Part shown: positions 1 through 10,700 of the stretch, in pieces | How positions within the stretch are numbered: position 1 is the first letter of the stretch | How the letters are laid out: every line of letters starts with the position of its first letter | Assembly (NCBI RefSeq): GCF_945859705.1 | Contig: NC_079135.1 | Location: forward strand, 20,276,501 to 20,340,500 | DNA: 64,000 nucleotides | DNA from: Episyrphus balteatus | Lineage: Eukaryota; Arthropoda; Insecta; Diptera; Syrphidae | Reading direction: 5' to 3' | The notes under the pieces: generated by a model | Database searches by the model: none | Seen by the model: the letters and a program-made list of their open reading frames with translations, nothing else | What the model was told of the DNA's origin: nothing | Position numbers and translations under genes: made by a program

Positions 1-3
1 AAA

Positions 4-3000
4 ATGGGGGATAAAGAAGAATTTAATTGTAAGTCATGTACCAACGCCGATAATGAAGATATGGTCCAGTGCGATAGTTGTAACGACTGGCACCATTTCG
101 AATGTGTAGGTGCGAACGCGGACATTGAGGACAAAGATTGGTACTGTCCTAAATGTATACAATTGAGCACCGAAAACCCCGGAGGTGCACCACTGCCGAA
201 CCCCGAATTAGCTTCCCAAACAAATGAACCTGTTGATCCTAATGCAAACGATCAAGATAGTATGTCTGGTGTTAATAAATCACGTCCAATGACTTCTAAT
301 AAACGTAGAGCATCAATGGTGAAACAACGTGCACTTATCCTCGAACAATTAGAAGAGGAAAGACGCTTAAAAGAGCAGAGGGATCAAGAGTACATCGAAA
401 AAAAGTATACAATGTTACGCCAATTAGAAATCGATACGTCTGATAGCGACACCGGGGAAAGCCATATAGAGAATGGAAATAAAAAACCAAATGCTTTCGC
501 TCACGAGCGTGGCTCAACTCCAGTGTCACACGCTGGAAGGCCTAAGTCCACAACTGTGCATTTAATTAATCAATCAACTATACGACCAGAGTCTGGAACC
601 GTCCCTAATACCAACGTTACATACCAACATGGTAATTTGACCAAAGCAACAGCGAATGCGACCTTGACTGTCACATCCAATACTACAAGTGGGTCTAATT
701 CTCTTACATACAGTGTTCCAATGCTCCATACAAACCCATATGCATCGTGTAGTCTTTCAATGAACCCACCGATTCAATCTACAAAATTGACAAACACTTA
801 CACCTCTTACAGTAACCCAGCCACAAAGACGGCTGACACAGCATCCCCTTTAGACAATGCAACAGTCAATAACGCGACAGCATCTAACTATTTTATGCCG
901 GTTATGCGTACTGAGGAGTTCGTACCTACAAAGGCGCAAATGGCAGCACGACATGTAATGGTCAAGGGACAAGTTCTTTTTAGTGGTCGCCCAGAGGATT
1001 GGCCAATGTTTATCAGCTGGTACAACAGTACAACGCTTGCGTGTGGATATACAAACTCGGACAATCTTCAGAGACTGCAAAGTTGTTTAAAAGGTGAAGC
1101 TTTGGAAAATGTTAAATTCAGATTGTTCATTCCGGATCAAGTTCCTGGAGTCATTAACACCCTTACTCGTTTATATGGCCGCTCCGATGTCATCATTGAC
1201 AGCTTAGTTGATAAAATGCGTAATGAGCCACCAATACGAGAAGATAAGCTTCAATCGATAATTAAGTTTTCTCTGACAATTGAAAATATATGTGGTGTTA
1301 TGATGGCAACAGGTTTACACAAACATCTGGCCGACCCAAGCCTGCTAAGAGAACTTGTAGATAAACTACCACCGATCCTTCGTTTGGATTGGGGACACTA
1401 CTCTAGAACCGTAAGCGACGTCGATATCTCGGTTTATAGTTCATGGTTGGCAGATAAGGCGTATTCTGCTTCCATAGTTACTCCACTAAATAGCATTAAG
1501 GCAATAAATAAACCAGGGAAGAGTTCATCTAGAGCACTGCTAAACATTCATCAAAAATCTTCAAGTACAAATGAACTTAACTGCCTTATTTGCCAACAGG
1601 ATTGCAGAACTGTAGAGCATTGTGAGGAATTCGCAAATATGAACCTCAAAGAAAGATGGGATGCTGTTAAACGGTCTTCGATTTGCAGAACCTGTCTCCG
1701 AGCTCACGGAAGAAAAAGATGCTACATAGACAAAGCGTGCGGCATAAACGGCTGCATTTACAAACACCATAAAATGCTCCATAATGCTGCAAATGACCAT
1801 AGAGAACAGATGACAGTTAGCCAGCAAACAAATCTATTTCATAAAAACTACTATACAAGCATTCTCTTCAAAATAGTTCCAGTCGTACTCTACAATAACA
1901 ATAAAGAAATAAAAACTTTCGCTTTCCTAGACGATGGCTCGTCAATATCGCTTATTGATGAAGACCTCGCAAGAGAATTGAATGCTGAAGGAGAGTTGCA
2001 ACCGTTATACTTGAAGTGGACGTCAAACACGCATCGCACAGAAAATGGCTCGCAGAAAATAAAGTTAGAAATCTCATCTTCTTCTACTGATAAAAGATAT
2101 AAAATAAACCTACGAACGGTGAGTCATCTCGACCTCCCAAACCAATCCGTTGACGTAGAACGATTATCAAACAAATACCCATATCTAAATGGCCTCCCTA
2201 TAAAAACATATTTCGAAGCAAAACCTCGTTTACTTATTGGATTAGATCAATGGAAGCTATGTGTACCTCTGCGATCGAAAGAGGGAAAGGAAAACCAGCC
2301 AATAGCATCTAAAACTCGACTGGGCTGGAGTATTTATGGCCCATGTACACGCGATGATAAACCATGCAATCGCCGTCAAAGCTTTGCCAACTTTCATATT
2401 TGTGAATGCCAACAAAATGAAGACAAGAACTTGAGTGAACTCTTTAAGAACTACATTGCCATAGATACCATGGGGCTAAACACAATGAAGACTATACGAT
2501 CACATGATGACGAAGCGGCAATATCAATTCTTGAGAAGAGCATATATCGAGAAGCAAAACACTACGTTGTTCCGCTCTTATGGAAGTTGGACAACAAAGA
2601 AATGCCCGATAGCCGCCAAATGGCTGAGCGCCGACTGATATGCCTTGAGAAGAAAATGTCCAAAGACGTAGAATTGTATAATAAGTTGAATGCACAAATC
2701 GAAGAATACGTCAGAAAACAATACGCTAGAAAACTTACAAAAAAAGAGCTCCGAAGCGAAATTTCACCAGTTTGGTATCTTCCAGTTTTTCCGGTCACAA
2801 ATCCTAATAAGCCTGAAAAGGTGAGAATGGTATGGGATGCGGCTGCATGCGTGGGTAACATCTCATTAAATTCAATGCTCTTTTCTGGTCCAGACATTGT
2901 TCCTTCTCTACCATCGGTCCTTTTTAAATTCAGAGAGCGCAGAATCGCAATATGCGCCGACATAAAAGAGATGTTTCACCAGGTGAACATAAGACAAAGC

Positions 3001-3648
3001 GATCAACACGCCCAACGCTTCCTATGGCGAAACAAGACTACAAATAGAGTTGAAGAGTATATCATGCAAGTTATGACGTTCGGTTCAACATGCTCACCCT
3101 TTTGTGCCCAGTTCGTTAAGAATCTGAATGCAAATAAATTTAAAGCCAAGTATCCCCGCGCTGTACAGGGCATTACCGAAAGACACTATGTCGATGACTA
3201 CCTCGACAGTGTAGACTCCGAGGAAGAAGCAATACAATTGGCAAAAGAGGTAATAGTTATACATAACGAAGCAGGGTTCTATATACGCAATTTTATGTCG
3301 AACTCGGCAAAGGTACTCGTAAGCGTCAAAGAGAGAGCAGCAAATTACGATCATTTTGAAGGTAGTCAACAAATTCTTCCCGGTTCCGAAAAAATTCTTG
3401 GATTGTGGTGGTCCCCTAGATCTGATTCGTTTTCCTTCGCAATAAGAACGCACAATTTGAAATATAACCTTTTGCTTGAAAATGCTTGGCCTACCAAGAG
3501 GGAGATGCTTAGAGTACTCATGTCCATATTCGACCCATTGGGATTAATAGCGAATTTTCTAATATTTCTTAAAATCCTTTTGCAAGAGGTCTGGAGCTCA
3601 GGCATTGAATGGGATCAGAAAATTCTACCTCAACATTATGAAAAATAG
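4..3648 (+). CDS. BEL/Pao polyprotein, N-terminal part: PHD finger, gag, protease, reverse transcriptase
   Basis: This codes for 1,214 residues. A C4HC3 PHD finger occupies residues 9-51 (C9, C12, C23, C26, H31, C34, C48, C51), with W29 before the histidine and W46 before the last cysteine pair, as in histone-tail-binding PHD fingers. A charged coiled coil follows at about 105-146, then a Ser/Thr/Asn-rich linker. The DUF1759 gag-like region is at about 324-410 and a Cys/His cluster at about 527-592. The DUF1758 aspartic protease carries FLDDGSS at 641-647; the second residue of its usual DSG/DTG triad is replaced by D. The reverse transcriptase spans about 920-1090, with catalytic D986 and YVDD at 1062-1065. 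A Pao/A17 segment runs to the end. The frame closes at TAG 3646-3648, but homology continues in the same frame downstream, so this is a break and not the natural end. The ATG at base 4 is the first available start. Confidence 0.92.
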   Translation: MGDKEEFNCKSCTNADNEDMVQCDSCNDWHHFECVGANADIEDKDWYCPKCIQLSTENPGGAPLPNPELASQTNEPVDPNANDQDSMSGVNKSRPMTSNKRRASMVKQRALILEQLEEERRLKEQRDQEYIEKKYTMLRQLEIDTSDSDTGESHIENGNKKPNAFAHERGSTPVSHAGRPKSTTVHLINQSTIRPESGTVPNTNVTYQHGNLTKATANATLTVTSNTTSGSNSLTYSVPMLHTNPYASCSLSMNPPIQSTKLTNTYTSYSNPATKTADTASPLDNATVNNATASNYFMPVMRTEEFVPTKAQMAARHVMVKGQVLFSGRPEDWPMFISWYNSTTLACGYTNSDNLQRLQSCLKGEALENVKFRLFIPDQVPGVINTLTRLYGRSDVIIDSLVDKMRNEPPIREDKLQSIIKFSLTIENICGVMMATGLHKHLADPSLLRELVDKLPPILRLDWGHYSRTVSDVDISVYSSWLADKAYSASIVTPLNSIKAINKPGKSSSRALLNIHQKSSSTNELNCLICQQDCRTVEHCEEFANMNLKERWDAVKRSSICRTCLRAHGRKRCYIDKACGINGCIYKHHKMLHNAANDHREQMTVSQQTNLFHKNYYTSILFKIVPVVLYNNNKEIKTFAFLDDGSSISLIDEDLARELNAEGELQPLYLKWTSNTHRTENGSQKIKLEISSSSTDKRYKINLRTVSHLDLPNQSVDVERLSNKYPYLNGLPIKTYFEAKPRLLIGLDQWKLCVPLRSKEGKENQPIASKTRLGWSIYGPCTRDDKPCNRRQSFANFHICECQQNEDKNLSELFKNYIAIDTMGLNTMKTIRSHDDEAAISILEKSIYREAKHYVVPLLWKLDNKEMPDSRQMAERRLICLEKKMSKDVELYNKLNAQIEEYVRKQYARKLTKKELRSEISPVWYLPVFPVTNPNKPEKVRMVWDAAACVGNISLNSMLFSGPDIVPSLPSVLFKFRERRIAICADIKEMFHQVNIRQSDQHAQRFLWRNKTTNRVEEYIMQVMTFGSTCSPFCAQFVKNLNANKFKAKYPRAVQGITERHYVDDYLDSVDSEEEAIQLAKEVIVIHNEAGFYIRNFMSNSAKVLVSVKERAANYDHFEGSQQILPGSEKILGLWWSPRSDSFSFAIRTHNLKYNLLLENAWPTKREMLRVLMSIFDPLGLIANFLIFLKILLQEVWSSGIEWDQKILPQHYEK

Positions 3649-5802
3649 TGCACGTGGAAAAGCTTTATACCATCCATCAAAGGAATCGCTATCCAAAGAC
3701 CATACACTTTGAAATTGTCGTTTAAGGGAAACTATTCTTTGCAGCTCCATATATTCGTAGATGCTAGCGAGAAGGCATATTCAGCAGTCGGGTACTTTCG
3801 AGTTTCAAAGGGCGGAGCTATCGAATGTTCTCTGGTTTGCTCTAAAACAAAAGTTGCACCATTAAAGTCAATATCGATCCCGAGACTAGAGCTGGAGGCA
3901 GCCGTTTTGGGTACGAAACTAGCACGGATGATAACAGAGGGTCACTCAATCGAAATATCAGAAAAATACTTTTGGTCAGATTCCCGAACAGTCCTTAGCT
4001 GGATCAACTCAGACCACCGTAAGTACAAACAGTTCGTTGCATTCAGAGTAGGAGGAATCCTAGAAGAGACAGAGACAACGAACTGGAGATGGCTGCCCAG
4101 TAAAGAAAATGTGGCAGATGAAGCCACAAAATGGAATAACAAATGCGAATTCCATTCTCAGAGCCGATGGTATAGCGGACCACGGTTTTTGTACGATTCG
4201 TGCAATGAATGGCCAGGGAAACCTGTTAACTTAGAACCGGTAACTGAAGAAATGAGACACGTTCATCTACATCAGGAAGAAAAAGCAGACTTTCAAATAA
4301 ACGTTTCAAGGTTCAGTAGCTGGAATAGACTTCTGCGAACCATGGCGCAAGCAATCAGATTTATTCGAGAAAGAATTTTGAAAGTAGAGAAGTTTGGCGT
4401 CACTATACGAGCAGTTCACTTGGCAGAAGCAGAATGTTATTTAATGAGGATGTGTCAAAGTGAATTATTTTCTGAAGAAATTGCTACTTTGAAATATAGC
4501 AAAACCCAAATAACTGTCGTCTGCACATCGAGTCCAATCTACAAACTTTCTCCATATCTGGACGACAAAGACGTCTTGCGAATGAGAGGACGGATAGATG
4601 CAGTATCGGGAGTACCTCTGTGCACAAAACGTCCTATAATTTTACCAAGAGAACACAGCATAACCCGTCTAATTGTTTTCGACTGCCACGAACGATTCTG
4701 TCACAAGAATAACGAAACAGTCATTAACGAAATCCGCCAGAGATTCTATATACCTAAACTTCGCGTCTTATTGAGAAGTATAATTTCCAAATGTCAACAT
4801 TGTATGAACAACCGGTGCACCCCCGAGCCCCCGCTTATGGGCGACCTACCACACGCACGACTTCAAACCTTTACAAGACCATTTTCCTTTATAGGGATAG
4901 ACTATTTTGGACCACTCTATGCAAAAATTGGGAGACGTTCAGAAAAACGCTGGGGGGTGTTAATAACTTGCCTTACAGTGCGAGCTGTGCACATCGAAAT
5001 AGCTTCGAGCTTATCTGCAGACTCTTGCATAATGGCTATCAAACGTTTCATTGCAAGAAGAGGTTGGCCGCTCGAAATATTTAGTGATAATGGGACTAAC
5101 TTTCGAGGTGCAAGCGTAGAACTAAAAGAAGCAGTGAATAAGATCGACATCGATAAAATAGCTACCGCCTTCGTTAGACCAAATCTTAAGTGGAATTTTA
5201 ATCCACCGTTATCACCACACATGGGGGGGAGTTGGGAACGATTGGTTCGTTCCGTAAAAGTTACTCTTAGTCATATATCCCCCACAAGAAACCCTTCCGA
5301 TGAGCTTTTAGGTACAATGATGTCTGAGGTAGAGAAAATAATAAATACACGACCCCTTACTTATGTTCCAATAAATAGCGATGAAGACGAAGCATTGACC
5401 CCGAATCATTTTTTGTTGGGAACATCCAACGGTGACAAACTGGCAGGAGAGATTACGGATGATTCAGCTATACTCCGAAAGAATTGGCACATCAGCGAGC
5501 AATATGCTAACCGATTTTGGCAACGATGGGTGGACGAATATCTACCAGACCTAACTAAAAGAACAAAATGGTTCTCAACACCTAAATCAGTAAGCGTTGG
5601 TGATGTCGTAATAATAGTCGACCCAGCTTGCCCAAGAAACACTTGGCCCAAAGGCCTCATTATCAAAACCAACCCTGGTAAAGATGGCATAGTAAGAAGT
5701 GCGGTCGTAAAAACACAAAACGGTGTCTACACCAGACCAACAGCCAGGTTAGCTATTCTAGATGTTGGCAGGTTTGGCGATGATGGAAAGCCAGTTTCAT
5801 GA
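3649..5802 (+). CDS. BEL/Pao polyprotein, C-terminal part: RNase H and integrase
   Basis: This continues the previous ORF in the same frame after the TAG and has no ATG start of its own; a caller allowing TTG begins it at 3709. Residues below count from 3709. The RNase H-like domain shows FVDAS (D near 18), a conserved LELEA (E near 63) and WSDS (D near 93). The integrase H2C2 zinc domain spans about 318-370, with paired histidines and a CQHC motif. The integrase catalytic core has GIDYFG (near 395), SDNGTNF (near 459) and GGSWERL (near 506), which supply the D, D and E. A DUF5641-like domain follows, with WQRWVDEYL near 603. The domain order matches BEL/Pao integrases. Whether it is ever expressed depends on readthrough of the TAG or on intact copies elsewhere. 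Confidence 0.9.
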   Translation, partial: CTWKSFIPSIKGIAIQRPYTLKLSFKGNYSLQLHIFVDASEKAYSAVGYFRVSKGGAIECSLVCSKTKVAPLKSISIPRLELEAAVLGTKLARMITEGHSIEISEKYFWSDSRTVLSWINSDHRKYKQFVAFRVGGILEETETTNWRWLPSKENVADEATKWNNKCEFHSQSRWYSGPRFLYDSCNEWPGKPVNLEPVTEEMRHVHLHQEEKADFQINVSRFSSWNRLLRTMAQAIRFIRERILKVEKFGVTIRAVHLAEAECYLMRMCQSELFSEEIATLKYSKTQITVVCTSSPIYKLSPYLDDKDVLRMRGRIDAVSGVPLCTKRPIILPREHSITRLIVFDCHERFCHKNNETVINEIRQRFYIPKLRVLLRSIISKCQHCMNNRCTPEPPLMGDLPHARLQTFTRPFSFIGIDYFGPLYAKIGRRSEKRWGVLITCLTVRAVHIEIASSLSADSCIMAIKRFIARRGWPLEIFSDNGTNFRGASVELKEAVNKIDIDKIATAFVRPNLKWNFNPPLSPHMGGSWERLVRSVKVTLSHISPTRNPSDELLGTMMSEVEKIINTRPLTYVPINSDEDEALTPNHFLLGTSNGDKLAGEITDDSAILRKNWHISEQYANRFWQRWVDEYLPDLTKRTKWFSTPKSVSVGDVVIIVDPACPRNTWPKGLIIKTNPGKDGIVRSAVVKTQNGVYTRPTARLAILDVGRFGDDGKPVS

Positions 5803-5810
5803 ACCAGCTT

Positions 5811-5822
5811 ACCAGGGGGCAG
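5811..5822 (+). promoter_or_regulatory. Polypurine tract of the BEL/Pao element
   Basis: A G-rich run (CCAGGGGGCAG) lies just after the polyprotein stop and immediately before the TGTTGC start of the LTR. This is the expected place for plus-strand DNA priming. Identified by position and composition. Confidence 0.65.
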
Positions 5823-6155
5823 TGTTGCCAAACCTGGCAACGCCTATTGTGCGGCTAGAAGCTAAGCTGCTGGCAATTGTCAAAAAAAGTTGACCGCCGC
5901 CATCTTGTTTCCGGATTTCACTATTTTTGCCACGAGTCATTCTTTCTTCTTCACCACCGCCATAGTTGCGCACCGTAAAAAACACACTAAATTGTAAGAA
6001 AATCTTAAGTATAATAATTTTAAAGTATTTAATATAGTATAAAATTATGAATTATATTGAATTATGAATATATATTATACCTATATTTTAGGAATAAAAG
6101 TTTCTTATCCAAAAAAGAGAAATCTAACAATTTATTACCACGGGCAGTCGCAACA
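5823..6155 (+). repeat. 3' LTR of the BEL/Pao element (333 bp)
   Basis: The segment begins TGTTGCC and ends GCAACA, giving the short inverted LTR ends TGTTGC/GCAACA. It lies directly after the polypurine tract. AATAAA at 6093-6098 is a plausible polyadenylation signal. The 5' LTR is outside the window, so the boundaries rest on the TG...CA ends and not on LTR comparison. The right flank begins TTGAT, the candidate 5-bp target duplication. Confidence 0.75.
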
Positions 6156-9100
6156 TTGATACTGCAAGTGTTTTAATTTCAGTACACATTTTTCTAATAA
6201 TTTTGTCGATTTTCTTTCTTTTTTTTTAAATGTTTTTTAAATAAAAAAAACTATCCCACTGATACTTAACAAGTCAAAGAATCCAACTTTATAGTCGAAT
6301 TGAGACCGTATCATTGAACACTGTACATTTCACTTTTGACTGTACAAATTTTTCCTCAGATGCAAATAATGTCCTTCTCTCCTGAACGTTTAGTTTCCTT
6401 GTCACTAAAACACGAATCCCCATCCTCTTTAACTACTACACAGAAGCGAGATGACCATAAAAAGTTGCCTAACATACATATAGAAGGATATGTCTACAAA
6501 TTTACGCACATGCAGATTGTTCAGATAACAGAGATGCAGGATGCTACCGGCTATATGCTATGCGTATGCAATGTTGAGTGCGTGCGTATATGAAAAAGCC
6601 TCTCTAGATGCTGTAAAAATTTGCATCGACTCTAAATTAATAAACACTCTCGATGTCTATACACGATATGGCCGACAACGATGACAACGTCGATGCTTGC
6701 ATTCTCACTTTTACTCTGTTTTGTTTGCTTAGCTGTTCAGGAATTCTGGTGGTAAAGTAATGGTTTAAAATTGCACTTCATATACTTTTTGTAAGCCGAA
6801 CTCGGTTCTGAACTTAGGCATTCTCTGTGTTGTCGTTTCAGGAATTTATTTCAGAGTTTAAGAGAGGTTTTTGCTTGAATTGAACTCTATGGCCAGAATG
6901 ACTTTCGAGAGCTGCTGCTGCTGTTGGAATGGAGAGAGTGACAAAAATATGCACTATATTTGAGGGAAGTGGGTTGCTTTCGCAAGTGAGTTAACAAAGA
7001 GAGAAATTTTGTCGAATACTGATTTTCAGCAGACTATTGGGAGTAACTATAGTGACGTCTATAATAAAGTCAGAACACTTCGTTAGAGACATTGTTTTAA
7101 CTTGAATTTTAGAAAGACTGGAGGGCATATTTTGGAATCGTGAAAATATATGAAATCGAGATTTTAATCGAAAGTGATGAAATTTTGTCCCTATTTTGGC
7201 CTAAGCTATAGAAATATATTCCCAAAAATGGTTTTATGACATTTTTATTTTTTTTTTATTTTCAAAAACTACTGTTTTTAGCTTTCAGTGATTCAAAAAA
7301 TATATAAAATTTCTTGCAAGAAAATTTAAAGAACAAGTTCATCCAACCAAAGTAGTGCATTAAGGTTTTTAAGGAGAATTATACCATCATTGTCATCTCT
7401 GCGGTTCCATGGAAACTTAATTTCAATTATAGCCAGCTGATGCTGTGGCTGTGTGTGGCAATACAGAATAACCACCAGACTAATTAAACTTGCGTTTAAT
7501 TTATTGTATCTTTTGAAATTATCTCTGATTCACAATATACTCGTGGCTTTTTGGGCTTAAGTGGAATTACAATTGTTACTACGGCAGTATGTAGGTATAA
7601 TATACATTGTATATACATTTAATTTAAGCTAATTAGGTAAAAATGAAGAAGTGGTAAGCAATAATTGAAATTTGTCAAAACATTTATTGTTATTATGTTT
7701 TAGTTATTTTAAGATAGAAACTTATTAAATCAAAGTATTCAAAGCATTAAAATAATGTGTTTAAACAGTTTTTAGAACTTTTAAAACAAAAAAAAAACAT
7801 AAAAAAGCAAAATAGGTAATTGTTTTCATTACGAAATAATAAATAATATTAATTAAATATTTCATAAATGAAAGTGAGTTAATTTAAAATTCAAGGATTT
7901 GATTTTCAAAAGGATTTGGTACCGAAATTCATGAATTCAATTCGTCAGAAAAAAAAAAGAGTTTTTATTACCTATGGTGCTTTTGAAAATTGATGCGGTA
8001 GTCTTTAAAGTGTTCATGGAATTAAAATAAAATAATTGTATACAAAATTTTAGTGGTTTTTGTTGTGTAAAATGAAAAAAAAAAAGATAGATAGTAGCTC
8101 TTCGTCAAGCTTAATGACAAAAATGCTCATAAAAGGTGAACTTAGAGCACTCAAGCCGGTGGTGGTGGGTGGTGGTCCATCGAAGAACTAACTAGATTAA
8201 GAAAGTTTTTGAGAAGAAATACAAAAAACAAAAATCTGCATCAATAAAACTTTATTACTTTAATCATTGAAACTAAGCCAGATACGTAAAAACCCATTTT
8301 TCAGTATATTCACTTTTTGCTCCCGTCACTGCGTGGTGAAAAGTTTGACCAAAGTTTTTCGGACAAAACTCTAAAAAAAAGGCCAGGTTTTAGCTAGACA
8401 TCTTTTACGCAACATATTTTCTTGCATATAAACTTGGTTATTTACAAAAACATCCATTTTTAATTTGTCAGAATTGTTCATATTTTCGACATATGTAAGC
8501 TTCCAATTCGACCTTCAAATGTGTATTCAAATAATATAAGATTCTGATTCAACGATCCTAAAAACGAGACATTCTGTCATTGATATCTCCAAAACAGTCA
8601 ATTTCTGTAACTCGAGCCCAAGAAGGATGCCAAGTATAACATAATGTATAATAGGGGTACATATAAATTTTGACAGATCCAACGGGAACTCAAATCCATA
8701 ATTTTATTTCAGGGGGCCTAATTCCTATTTTTTCCAACTTTTTTATTTTGCTTACAAATCGGAACACTAAATATCGTTTTAAATTTTAAATCTGACCTTT
8801 GAACAAAGAAATATACATAGGTCAAATTCGGCACACTTTCACATAGGTACTTTCGGTGTAAAATCTTTTTTTTTTTTTTAATACTACAAAAACATCCAAA
8901 CCAAATATGCCACAAATTTTCTAGTGTAACATAAAATTTTTAATTAACTTTGGAAAATCTTTGAAGCCTTTTGTTTCTTATACCTACCAAAAAATTTTCA
9001 AAAATTTTCAAAAAAAAATATTAGGTAGAAATTTAAAAAAAAAACTGAAGTTCATTTTTTAAACTCAAAATTGAAATAATATTAATAATTTTATTTATTT

Positions 9101-9640
9101 TTTTCGAAGCTAAGAAAAATATTTTTTTTTTCAACCAAATTACCAATTTATAATCCTCAATCAAAGAAATAAAACCAAATAATATAATTATCATAATAAT
9201 TTGATATCGTAATTCAAAAGTGCAAAAACGGAAATTCCAAATCTGATTGCTTGTTTGTCCTAATTTTTCTATTAATGTTATCAAACTATATAATTATTCT
9301 TAAAACTATGACACAATTAGGATAACCTCCTTCAACCATTAAAAAAAAAAAAAAAAACAAAGAAACTTTCCCGATCAATATCTTTAGATGACTTTAAAAA
9401 TTAAGACACTTAACCTTAATTGCTTTAGATGGTACCTAAGACCAAATGGACTCAATTTTCTTAAATGAATTGCAACAAATTCCTTCTAAAAAAAAGACTC
9501 AAAAGTCACGCTAAAACTCCTTGAGAATATTTAGTTTTTTTTTTTTTTTAATTTTCTTGTTGTTGTTTACTTCTTACTTTTCTAACTTTTTTTTCAACAA
9601 CAAACAAAAATTAAGACTACTTTAAAACCTTACACCAGGC
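6156..9640. other. AT-rich non-coding DNA
   Basis: Homopolymer-rich flank of the retrotransposon. ORFs here are short, of low complexity and unconvincing. No RNA gene, tandem array or TIR element was recognised. Confidence 0.6.
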
Positions 9641-10700
9641 TATTTCCGCCAGCCATCTTAAGGTTCTACAATAGACTTCCGTTTTCGCTTATAATGACTC
9701 CCACGGCAAATGAAACAATAAGAAGCAAAAAAACAAGTAAACAAAATTAACTTTCGACGATGTTAAGCGTAAAAAACCTCATTCACATTTTTACACGAAA
9801 ATTCAACAGAAAAGAAAAAAAAATATATATTTAGAAGAAGAAACAAGGACTCTTTTCTGTGTGCCATCTTTGGGTAACAGCCATGGCAGCTCCAACAACG
9901 CTACTTCAGACAAAATTGTGACGCACAATAAATGGAGAGGGCGGAGCAGAATAATCATACAATGGCAACATCCATCCTCTGGGGGCTGTTTACCTCTCTC
10001 GTTAATTGATCCCACTTGTGGGTACAATTTTTTTTCTTCTTCTTCGTCTGTTTTCTTATACTCGCTGTTAGTGGTAATTTAATTTAACTGGTAAAAGCCA
10101 TGAACATCTTTTATTGAGGGTGAATTTTATTAGCTTTGATCTGGAATGAAGGACCAAAAAGAAAATGGGAGTGTCGACGAAAGCGACAGAGTGGAAGTTT
10201 CTAAAATCCTTTATATGACCATGACCAGCAACATCGTCATCATCATCATTGTGCTTATAGCCATAGTCTCAAAGAAGAACAAGAAGTGGCGTCGTCGAGT
10301 CTTGTCGTTTCGTCTATGGGCTAATTTCAATTCATGGGGCATTTTAAAACGGCTAAAACTTTACTCTTTTCAATGCGAGACTTGTGTTAAGCTCTGTATA
10401 GTGTGGTCGGTTTTAAGAGTCTACGCTAATGCTACTGACGATGATGGGGTGGACCTGTTGCATTTGACGAATAAAAGGGGTTGAGGGGAGGATTAAAAAT
10501 CGCATCATTTTCATCATCTTTGTCATGTCATAATCATCAGTATCCAGCTTTCTTTTATGGCGCACTAGTAGAAGCCTGTTACCAACTCATCGCAACCCCA
10601 TTTTACCCATTCACCATCATCATCAGCAGCATCGTCGCACCATCAACGAACGTCCGCATTAAGTTTGTCTCCTTTTTTTTTAATTACAGAGGCACTTAAG
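9641..10700. other. More complex non-coding stretch with CAT/ATC triplet runs
   Basis: Composition is less homopolymeric than on either side, with CATCATCAT-type runs near 10,235 and 10,615. Open frames here (for example 10,146-10,484 plus) gain a hydrophobic stretch only from the ATC run and show no other protein-like signal. It could be old regulatory or intronic DNA, but nothing specific is seen. Confidence 0.4.

Larger units (their letters stand above)
1..6155 (+). mobile_element. BEL/Pao LTR retrotransposon, 5' LTR outside window
   Basis: Internal region and 3' LTR of a BEL/Pao element. The coding order seen is PHD finger, coiled coil, DUF1759 gag-like region, CCHC-like cysteine cluster, DUF1758 aspartic protease, reverse transcriptase with YVDD, Pao/A17 region with RNase H, H2C2 zinc domain, DDE integrase, and a C-terminal DUF5641-like domain. 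A G-rich polypurine tract and a TG...CA LTR follow the stop codon. The ATG lies at base 4, so the 5' LTR and primer binding site fall just left of the window and LTR-LTR divergence cannot be judged. One in-frame TAG interrupts an otherwise open frame of 1,933 codons. No envelope-like ORF follows integrase. The family assignment is firm; the exact lineage is not determined. Confidence 0.95.

Noticed and set aside
1..6155. Envelope gene making this an infectious retrovirus-like element
   Set aside because: The 3' LTR begins about 20 bp after the integrase ORF; there is no room for an envelope ORF.
10146..10699. Small membrane-protein candidate
   Set aside because: The hydrophobic segment comes from an ATC triplet run; the rest shows no protein-like features.
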